A DNA stretch of 64,000 nucleotides, taken from NCBI GenBank assembly GCA_038210655.1, contig JBBQWM010000014.1, positions 71,707 to 135,706 of the forward strand. The letters are read 5' to 3'. This stretch comes from 54-19 sp038210655 (lineage in GTDB: Bacteria > Chloroflexota > Chloroflexia > Chloroheliales > Chloroheliaceae). Numbering within the stretch: the first letter of the stretch is position 1; the number at the start of each line of letters is the position of its first letter. The notes under the pieces are model-generated. The model saw only the letters and a program-made list of their open reading frames with translations. It searched no databases and was not told the origin of the DNA. Positions 58,279-64,000 of this stretch are shown here, piece by piece. The translations under genes and the position numbers were made by a program.

Positions 58279-59838
58279 TTAGTATTTGCGGCCTTGCTTA
58301 AACTCTTTGATATAGCCTTCAAGCTGCCCTATCGCTTCTTTGGATAACTTGGCCTTCGGATTATTGCCGATATTAGTCGCAAACTCCGGGTGAGCGCTTT
58401 CCATATATTCCAGAAAATCGCGCTCGAAAGTCGGTACTTTATCGACCGGCACATCATCCAAAAAGCCGTTGGTTACAGCGTAGATGCCGATAACTTGCTT
58501 CTGGAACGGCATCGGGCTGTATTGTGGCTGCTTCATCAATTCCGAAGTACGCGCCCCTCGGTTAAGCTGCTGTTGAGTGGCTTTGTCCAGGTCTGAGCCG
58601 AACTGAGCGAAAGCGGCCAGCGCCCGATATTGGGCCAGATCGATTTTCAAGGCTCCGGCGACTTGCTTCATGGGGGCGGTCTGGGCATTTCCACCTACCC
58701 GCGAGACCGAAATACCGATATTCACCGCCGGACGTTGACCAGCGTTAAAGAGGTCGGTTTCCAAAAAGATTTGACCGTCGGTGATCGAAATAACGTTGGT
58801 CGGAATGTAGGCCGACACGTCACCGGCTTGCGTTTCGATAATTGGCAAGGCTGTAATACTACCACCGCCATAATCTTCGCTTAGACGAGCGGCCCGTTCC
58901 AGCAGGCGGCTGTGCAGATAAAACACATCACCGGGATAAGCTTCCCGACCGGCAGGGCGGCGCAGCAAAAGCGATACTTCGCGGTAGCTGTTAGCATGCT
59001 TGGTCAGATCATCGTAGATAATCAATACATCTTTGATCTGGCGACCATCGGCCAGCGTCACGCCGTTTTCCATGATTTCTTCGCCCATCGTGACCCCGGC
59101 GTAAGGTGCGATGTAGCGCAAGGGGGACGGGTCGGAAGCCGAGGCTACCACGACGATAGTATGTTCCATCGCGCCGTTTTCTTCCAGTGTGCCGACGACT
59201 TGCGCGACTTGCTGTTGTTTCTGACCGATAGCAACATAAATACAAATCAGGTTGCCGCCCTTCTGATTGATAATCGCATCAATACAGATAGCGGTTTTGC
59301 CGGTTTGTCGGTCGCCAATCACCAGTTCGCGCTGTCCGCGTCCAATCGGGATCAGTGCGTCAATCGCCTTGATGCCGGTCTGTACCGGGGTATCGACCGA
59401 TTTGCGGGTGATAACACCGGGCGCAACCCGCTCGATCTGGCGGCTCTTGCCGGTAGTAATGTCGCCTTTACCGTCAATCGCTTGACCGAGGGCGTTGACC
59501 ACCCGACCGACCAGTTCGACCCCGACCGGGACTTCGATAATCTTGCCCGTGCTGCGAACGGTGTCGCCTTCCTGGATCAAGGTGTACGGCCCCATGATGA
59601 TAACACCGACCGTATCCTCTTCCAGGTTCAAGGCCATACCCTGGACATCGCTTCCGCCAGGGCCGCGACCGGGAAATTCGACCAATTCGCTGGCCTTCAC
59701 ACCCGATAACCCATACACGCGGGCGATACCATCTCCGACTTCCACGACCGTGCCGACTTCAACTTGCTGGGCGGCGGTGTCCAGCCCGGCCAACTGTTGC
59801 TTTATAATAGAGCTGATTTCATCAGCGCGTACTGCCAT
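58279..59838 (-). CDS. atpA: ATP synthase alpha subunit
   Basis: 519 residues. Motifs: Walker A IGDRQTGKTAICIDAIINQ, the regulatory VQTGIKAIDALIPIGRGQRE, ALPIIETQAGDVSAYIPTN, and the family signature PAVNIGISVSRVGG (alpha subunits have this Ser/Arg pair). It alternates with beta in the hexamer. The spacer to atpH carries heptad arms, and AGGAGGAATT precedes the ATG. Confidence 0.97.
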   Translation of the reverse strand: MAVRADEISSIIKQQLAGLDTAAQQVEVGTVVEVGDGIARVYGLSGVKASELVEFPGRGPGGSDVQGMALNLEEDTVGVIIMGPYTLIQEGDTVRSTGKIIEVPVGVELVGRVVNALGQAIDGKGDITTGKSRQIERVAPGVITRKSVDTPVQTGIKAIDALIPIGRGQRELVIGDRQTGKTAICIDAIINQKGGNLICIYVAIGQKQQQVAQVVGTLEENGAMEHTIVVVASASDPSPLRYIAPYAGVTMGEEIMENGVTLADGRQIKDVLIIYDDLTKHANSYREVSLLLRRPAGREAYPGDVFYLHSRLLERAARLSEDYGGGSITALPIIETQAGDVSAYIPTNVISITDGQIFLETDLFNAGQRPAVNIGISVSRVGGNAQTAPMKQVAGALKIDLAQYRALAAFAQFGSDLDKATQQQLNRGARTSELMKQPQYSPMPFQKQVIGIYAVTNGFLDDVPVDKVPTFERDFLEYMESAHPEFATNIGNNPKAKLSKEAIGQLEGYIKEFKQGRKY

Positions 59839-59862
59839 CTGGAATTCCTCCTGCTACAATTA

Positions 59863-59972
59863 CAGTGCTGAGTACTTAGTACTGAGTAAGTCATAAGGGG
59901 CTTAAAGAGCCTGACTCAAATTTAGCCAGGCTAGGTTCATTTCGAGTTGAACTCAGCACCTGTCACTCAGCC
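59863..59972. repeat. GTACTGA heptad arms in the atpH-atpA spacer
   Basis: CAGTGCTGAGTACTTAGTAC and following GTACTGA form a period-7 array (59863-59889). ACTCAGCACCTGTCACTCAG (59951-59972) is the facing arm. The 60 bp between them is non-coding. Confidence 0.65.
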
Positions 59973-59973
59973 C

Positions 59974-60504
59974 TCAAACAAGTTGCTTACGTAAATTTTG
60001 CAGGCGGGCGCGGACGCTACCGTCGATCAGCGTGTCGCCGATCCGGGCGACCAACCCACCAATGATTTCCGGGTCTACTTTCATTTCAACCGTTATCTGC
60101 TTGCCGGTCATCGCCGATAAACGCGCCCGGATCGCATTTTCTTCGTCAGGGCCGACCGGGGTGGCGGTTGTAACCTGGGCTATTTCAATGCCACGCAAGC
60201 GGTTCCACAGCCGAGTATACTCTTCGTTGATAGCTCCCACATAGCTCTCACGTTCGCGCTTGACCAACAACTGAGCTAGATTGAGCGCTTCGGCACTTAC
60301 TCGTGAGGCCAAGACCGTCCCGACAAAGTTTACCTTGCTTTCGCGGGAGGTTTTGGGGTTCTCCAAAAAGTTTTGGACCTGGGGCTGAGTAAAGGTATAG
60401 CTCATCGAATCCAGATCAGCCGCCCATTGCTCCAGCTTATTTTGCTCACCAGCCAATTCAAAGATGGCCTGAGCGTAGCGCCGTCCGGCACTTCCAGATG
60501 GCAT
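59974..60504 (-). CDS. atpH: ATP synthase delta subunit
   Basis: 176 residues of the OSCP/delta family: GRRYAQAIFELAGEQNKLEQ at the N-terminal helical domain, and VKRERESYVGAINEEYTRLW, PEIIGGLVARIGDTLIDGSV near the C-terminus. It joins the b subunits to the top of F1. GGAGAGAAG lies before the ATG. The 83 bp spacer upstream holds a heptad array. Confidence 0.93.
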   Translation of the reverse strand: MPSGSAGRRYAQAIFELAGEQNKLEQWAADLDSMSYTFTQPQVQNFLENPKTSRESKVNFVGTVLASRVSAEALNLAQLLVKRERESYVGAINEEYTRLWNRLRGIEIAQVTTATPVGPDEENAIRARLSAMTGKQITVEMKVDPEIIGGLVARIGDTLIDGSVRARLQNLRKQLV

Positions 60505-60517
60505 TGCTTCTCTCCAA

Positions 60518-60548
60518 GCTATCAGCTATCAGCGATTAGTTATCAGCC
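60518..60548. repeat. AGCTATC heptad array in the atpF-atpH spacer
   Basis: AGCTATC/AGCTATC/AGCGATT/AGTTATC/AGCC, period 7, ends just upstream of the atpH ribosome site. A related array lies at 53816. No facing arm within the spacer. Confidence 0.6.
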
Positions 60549-60587
60549 TTATACCGGGCCTCTTGCCAACCACCGAGTTGCCGATCA

Positions 60588-61154
60588 CTAATTCTTGTTG
60601 GTGTTGACCAGCGCTTCGTTAATCAACTGGGTCTGCAAATCTTTGTTCATACTCAACTCTCGACCGATCACACGGGTGGCGGCGGCAATCGCCAGGTCAG
60701 CCGTTTCGTGGCGAAGTTGGGCAAAGGCTTGATCGCGTTCGGCGTTCATTTCAGCGCGGGCTTTGGCAGTTTCGGCTGCTGCTGCTGCTGCTGCCGCGTC
60801 GCGGGCCTCACCCACGATCCGATCTTTGGTTGCCCGTGCCTCGGCTATAATAGCCTGGGCTTCCGCCCGTGCTTTGTCTAGTTCGGCTTTGCTACGAGCT
60901 TCCGTATCGGTCAGGTCGCGCTTGATCTGGTCGCTTTTTTCAACGATTTCTTGCGCCCGCGCCCGCCGTTCGTCCAACACCCGTAAGAGTGGAGCATAGG
61001 CGAACCGCCATAGCACAAACATCAAAATAGCGAAGCCGATAGCCTGAAAAATCAGGTTGCCTACGCTAATACCCAACTGGTCGGGGATACTTTTGCTGGC
61101 GCTGTCGCCTTCGGCGGCCAACGGCAAAGCATATATCAGGCTTGCTAACTGCAT
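60588..61154 (-). CDS. atpF: ATP synthase b subunit
   Basis: 188 residues: one membrane helix near residues 30-52 (LIFQAIGFAILMFVLWRFA) and a long charged helix (RARAQEIVEKSDQIKRDLTD and onward, with EARDAAAAAAAAETAKARAE) that forms the peripheral stalk dimer. An N-terminal extension of about 25 residues precedes the helix. Only one b gene is seen, so the stalk is probably a homodimer. It starts 168 bp after atpE. Confidence 0.94.
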   Translation of the reverse strand: MQLASLIYALPLAAEGDSASKSIPDQLGISVGNLIFQAIGFAILMFVLWRFAYAPLLRVLDERRARAQEIVEKSDQIKRDLTDTEARSKAELDKARAEAQAIIAEARATKDRIVGEARDAAAAAAAAETAKARAEMNAERDQAFAQLRHETADLAIAAATRVIGRELSMNKDLQTQLINEALVNTNKN

Positions 61155-61210
61155 GTTCTCAAATCCTGTTTTCTACAAAAGGTTTATTAAGGTCTCTTAG
61201 CGAGTTGGCT

Positions 61211-61284
61211 CGAAGTGGGCAGATAGCCATTTTGGTAGAGTTTAATCTACCGGCTTTCTATTATATGAGCTTCTGTCCACTTCG
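61211..61284 (-). promoter_or_regulatory. Hairpin downstream of atpE, in the atpE-atpF spacer
   Basis: CGAAGTGGGCAG (61211-61222) pairs with CTGTCCACTTCG (61273-61284) with one wobble, and inside it GGTAGA (61234-61239) pairs with TCTACC (61246-61251). In this place the structure could stabilise the atpE message or lower readthrough, letting the c subunit be made in excess over b. Confidence 0.5.
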
Positions 61285-61322
61285 TCTTTAGCCTTATAAC
61301 CCGGCTATTAAAGCAATTACTC

Positions 61323-61601
61323 TTAGACGAACAGGATCAACAGACCGATCAACAGGGCGTAAATCGCCACCGCTTCGGCCAGACCTGCACCGATAATCAG
61401 GTTCAATTGGATCGAACCGACCGCTTCCGGGTTGCGTCCGATGGCTTGCAAGGCACCATTGGCGGCAATACCGATACCAATACCAGGGCCGATACCACCC
61501 AGACCGATGGCAAGCGCTGCGCCAATCGGCTTCAGGTTCAGCGGAGCGCCGGCAGCTTGCGCTACTACATCATTAACTAGGGCCGAGCCTAATTCGTACA
61601 T
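61323..61601 (-). CDS. atpE: ATP synthase c subunit
   Basis: 92 residues, two membrane helices. Helix 1 has the glycine motif GLGGIGPGIGIGIAANGAL; the loop has RNPEA (Arg56-Pro58); helix 2 carries the ion-binding Glu76 in GAGLAEAVAIYALLIGLLI. No Ser or Thr follows the Glu and no Gln is in the expected place in helix 1, so it is likely proton-coupled rather than sodium-coupled. Several copies form the rotating ring. AAGGAGG precedes the ATG, below a hairpin at 61624-61641. Confidence 0.96.
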   Translation of the reverse strand: MYELGSALVNDVVAQAAGAPLNLKPIGAALAIGLGGIGPGIGIGIAANGALQAIGRNPEAVGSIQLNLIIGAGLAEAVAIYALLIGLLILFV

Positions 61602-61623
61602 TCTAAATATCCTCCTTAAAATG

Positions 61624-61641
61624 AGCTACTGCAAAGTAGCT
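61624..61641 (-). promoter_or_regulatory. Hairpin upstream of the atpE ribosome site
   Basis: AGCTACT (61624-61630) pairs with AGTAGCT (61635-61641) around GCAA. It lies about 15 bp before AAGGAGG. In E. coli the region before atpE enhances its translation; a similar role is possible but not shown. Confidence 0.4.
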
Positions 61642-61816
61642 TGAGCAAAAAAGTTGCTAACTGACTGATCGATTGACTGGGCGCGACTTCCGCCTGATGC
61701 CAATCGAGTTACTTGCCTGGTTAACCGCTCTTGTGGTGCTATCGAGTCGGTTGCTACCTGCGCTTTAATCAACCAAACTTAACCAACTAAACAAACCCCA
61801 GGTTTAGAACCCTAAG

Positions 61817-62923
61817 TTATAGAACGCCGACCGACTCCGCCTCTCCGTGTGCGCCCTCTTTTTCGTGAGGGCCAGCCTCGTGTTCGCCTTCGTGTCCGTG
61901 ACTTTCGCCGACCCCGGCAACCGCTAAGGAAATATAAGCCAGGGTTAGCGAAGCAAAGACGAAGGCCTGGATGAAGCCGAAGAAAAGTTCCAGAGCCAGG
62001 AAGATCACCAGGATGGGAGCGGCAATCTGTAGGATAACCGCCAATAGTGCCTCGCCTGCGAAGATGTTACCGAAAAGACGGAACGTGAGTGAAACGATCC
62101 GAGAAAATTGCCCGATAATTTCGATTGGGGTCAAAAGCGGGTCCATCACATACGGCTTGGGGAAGAATTCCTTGAGCCAACCGCGCACGCCGTGTGAAAT
62201 AATCGCTACCACGTTGGCGGTAATAACTGCTATTAGGGCCATTGCCAGCGTCATATTCAGGTCGGCGTTGGCTGGACGAATGATTGGAGTGATGATTTTG
62301 GCGGTCTTGGCGGCGCTAAGATTGGCGACCTGCACGAAACCGGCGATTTCCTTGCCATCTTTGGTCATTGGCGTAAATTCCTGACCACCCTTGACCAATT
62401 CGGGAACCTCGGTGACTTGCGCCCATTCGCCGTTCAACTGGTTAATTTTGAGGGCGGAACTTGCATCCAACTTGGCAACCGCTGTGCTACTCTCGCTGGC
62501 TGCCTGGCGAAGTTCGGTTTCACCAAGTGTCAGGGCGTAACCTCCGGCAGCCACTCTATCGGTTTCTTTACCGGCTGTAATCTCACGCTCGAAAAAGCCG
62601 ATTGTACCAACTCCGGGTAATAGCGAGAACCAGTTGGCAACTAAGATAAAAATGAACAGGGTGGCGATTAGTACAAACAGGCGGCGGGCCGTTTTGGTGC
62701 GGCCCAGACTTGCTTCGACCGTATTGAGGATCGTTTCGAGAACCAACTCCCAAAAGCCTTGCCAGCGTCCCGGAACCAATTTGGCGCGGAATGCGCCGCT
62801 AATAACCAAAACAGCCACCAATACCATCACAATTAGCATAGTAAAGAGGCTATTATTGATGGTCAGGCCAAATATATTAATCGGTTCAGGTCTTAAGCTT
62901 ACGTGTATTTGTTGTTCGTCCAC
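61817..62923 (-). CDS. atpB: ATP synthase a subunit with extracytoplasmic insertion
   Basis: The proton channel subunit. The essential Arg lies in IVSLTFRLFGNIFAGEALLA near residue 280, and further family blocks are LELVLETILNTVEASLG and LFFGFIQAFVFASLTLAYIS. At 368 residues it is far longer than the usual 220-290. About 90 residues are inserted between helix 2 and the next (FFEREITAGKETDRVAAGGY to IITPIIRPANADLN), and the C-terminus has a His/Glu-rich tail (ESHGHEGEHEAGPHEKEGAH). These features are probably extra loops and do not touch the channel motifs. Confidence 0.93.
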   Translation of the reverse strand: MDEQQIHVSLRPEPINIFGLTINNSLFTMLIVMVLVAVLVISGAFRAKLVPGRWQGFWELVLETILNTVEASLGRTKTARRLFVLIATLFIFILVANWFSLLPGVGTIGFFEREITAGKETDRVAAGGYALTLGETELRQAASESSTAVAKLDASSALKINQLNGEWAQVTEVPELVKGGQEFTPMTKDGKEIAGFVQVANLSAAKTAKIITPIIRPANADLNMTLAMALIAVITANVVAIISHGVRGWLKEFFPKPYVMDPLLTPIEIIGQFSRIVSLTFRLFGNIFAGEALLAVILQIAAPILVIFLALELFFGFIQAFVFASLTLAYISLAVAGVGESHGHEGEHEAGPHEKEGAHGEAESVGVL

Positions 62924-62984
62924 TTATCGTCTCTCCGTGGTCGGCCTGTGCAGTGGGCCGGGCCATTTAAGCTTCTATTTTATT

Positions 62985-63218
62985 CTACTGCCGGGACGCT
63001 TTAATCAACTGCCAGAAAAAGTACACCATGCTCGCCAGGGCGAAAAAAACCCCAATCAAAATACCCCAGGGCGCGAAGTTGAAAACGTTGTTGATGACTA
63101 CTCCGATTAGCACAAAAATAACTACGCTGAACCCTAGACTAATAGCGGTATTCGCTAGTTCTCTGGATGAGCGCAACTTCTGGTTGTTTGCGTCCCGTTT
63201 GTCTTTGTCAGTCGCCAT
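62985..63218 (-). CDS. atpI: AtpI/AtpZ-like small membrane protein
   Basis: 77 residues with two hydrophobic segments (AISLGFSVVIFVLIGVVINN, then WGILIGVFFALASMVYFFWQ). It matches the AtpZ/AtpI family (ATPase_gene1), which is thought to help c-ring assembly or magnesium/calcium supply. As first gene of the operon it marks the likely transcription start upstream, in 63219-63600. Confidence 0.87.
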   Translation of the reverse strand: MATDKDKRDANNQKLRSSRELANTAISLGFSVVIFVLIGVVINNVFNFAPWGILIGVFFALASMVYFFWQLIKASRQ

Positions 63219-63615
63219 CGTCTTGTAGACTTTTCGGTAAACTTTATTAAATTGCTAAAAGCAGCCTTTCGGCTGGGTGATGCTTGGTCGGGTAGTGCTG
63301 TTACGAAAATCTAACCGATAAATAAGAGCAGTCAATCGCGTGAGGGGTGGCACAAAAGCCGTGCCAGCAACATCCGATTTATTATTCGGAAGTGAGCAAC
63401 CAGCTTGACATAGTCCGATATTGCCTGTAGCTTCCTTAATAAAGACCCGCTAAAACCACGCGGATCATCAGGTCGCTTTACAATTCTCAACCTCACTTCT
63501 TACCATTGAAAAGTATAACATGCTGGCTGGCTACACGCAAGGGGCTAGGTGGCCTTTCGTGTGAAATTTCTTACAATCTTTATTATTGTGTTTGTGACTA
63601 TCTCAGGTGGAGATA
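63219..63615 (-). promoter_or_regulatory. Upstream region of the ATP synthase operon
   Basis: About 400 bp without a gene. It should contain the operon promoter on the minus strand. I cannot fix the -10 and -35 boxes with confidence. Next to it begins the heptad cluster at 63616. Confidence 0.4.
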
Positions 63616-63868
63616 GGTGTCAGGTGTCAGGTATTAGGTATTAGGTATTAGGTATCAGGTTATTGCTATGCTAAAGATTGGTTAAATTAGCCAAACGTTC
63701 TTATTCATGACGTTCTTATTGTAGAGATAGGTATCAGGTATCAGGCAGCAGGTAAGAATTGGCCCGCCTGAAACAAACGAAACTGCCCCCGACCTTTGCC
63801 ACCAATGGAAGCATCAGGCATCAGGTAAGAATCGGCCTAGCTGAAACCTAAAACCTGACACCTACTCT
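63616..63868. repeat. GGTATTA/GGTGTCA heptad cluster
   Basis: Six consecutive heptads and a partial one (GGTGTCA, GGTGTCA, GGTATTA three times, GGTATCA) lie at 63616-63660. A second block, GGTATCAGGTATCAGGCAGC, lies near 63730, a third (CATCAGGCATCAGGT) near 63811, and a facing arm (ACCTAAAACCTGACACCTAC) at 63846. The phrases match those at 29753-29810. Confidence 0.7.
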
Positions 63869-63878
63869 AATTCGGGGT

Positions 63879-64000
63879 TTAGTTAGCCCCGTCAAGGATG
63901 AAATTAGTAATGAAACACAAGGTATAAGCCAGGATGCGGGTAGCTACCCGCACTATCAAGCCATCGCTGCTGCGCGAGCCAACCTGTTCGATCTTGAAAA
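63879..64000 (-). mobile_element. C-terminal end of a transposase, cut by the window edge
   Basis: A minus-strand frame open to the window end reads FKIEQVGSRSSDGLIVRVAT, then RILAYTLCFITNFILDGAN, stop at 63879-63881. The Arg-rich start of the stretch followed by RILAYTLCF is typical of the C-termini of IS4/IS5/IS982-like transposases (IS982-like is my best guess). The rest of the element lies outside the window. Confidence 0.55.

Noticed and set aside
58912..59709. 265-codon plus-strand frame over atpA
   Set aside because: Antisense of atpA; the reverse strand of GC-rich conserved genes often stays open.
63616..63868. CRISPR array
   Set aside because: The repeats are only 7 bp, without unique spacers of regular length or cas genes; they are tandem heptads.

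Overview
The window looks like chromosomal DNA of a bacterium of the phylum Chloroflexota. This is an inference, of moderate confidence, from the lactate-dehydrogenase-like malate dehydrogenase, the GldF/GldG-type ABC exporter, lipoproteins with long Ala/Thr linkers, a CoxL-type molybdenum hydroxylase cluster and a complete F-type ATP synthase operon. I see no rRNA, tRNA or CRISPR. Genus and species cannot be read from the sequence.

Layout. 1-4.8 kb: the end of an unidentified gene, then a minus-strand four-gene ABC export operon (ATPase, permease, GldG-like auxiliary, DUF4340). 5.8-12 kb: a complete branched-chain amino acid ABC transporter (binding lipoprotein, LivH, LivM, LivG, LivF). 12-24 kb: housekeeping and surface genes (Sua5/YrdC, DUF4397 repeat protein, UvrC, two cyclophilins, a Uma2 nuclease-fold protein, a large membrane protein). 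24-30 kb: an ABM-fold protein, an unrecognised secreted protein and a second large membrane protein. 30-33 kb: LysR, TetR and a divergent methyltransferase. 33-43 kb: a xanthine-oxidase/CO-dehydrogenase-like cluster (molybdopterin-binding protein, two CoxG, CoxS, CoxL, CoxM) interrupted by a frameshifted ADP-ribosyltransferase-like gene with a coupled partner and followed by a VapBC-like pair and an acyl-CoA synthetase. 43-50 kb: zinc-ribbon protein, malate dehydrogenase, glycosyltransferase, RecX, RecA, response regulator. 50-52 kb: a two-gene AAA ATPase/DUF4276 module resembling PARIS-type phage defence. 52-55 kb: an ABC ATPase of the BMP/nucleoside class and a PD-(D/E)XK-like protein. 55-63 kb: the ATP synthase operon, atpI-B-E-F-H-A-G-D-C. 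The right edge holds a transposase C-terminus.

The unusual feature at window scale is the intergenic DNA. Nearly every long spacer carries one of several small repeat families: (i) period-7 tandem arrays, often as facing inverted arms; (ii) elements ending in inverted GTAACTAC, three of them exactly 140 bp long; (iii) palindromes of the GTAGGGGCGACCC type, two of them inside TAGCAAA-type ends; (iv) a three-copy element with AACGGGCGACC and an A/T hairpin; (v) elements with TTAACAGGGAT ends. One heptad-related array lies in frame inside a membrane-protein gene, and several lie inside the ATP synthase operon.

The strongest candidates for undescribed biology are the ATPase/DUF4276 pair, the ART-like gene with its coupled unknown partner, and the heptad repeats as a genome-wide system. 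All functions are read from sequence motifs only; no database search was possible.
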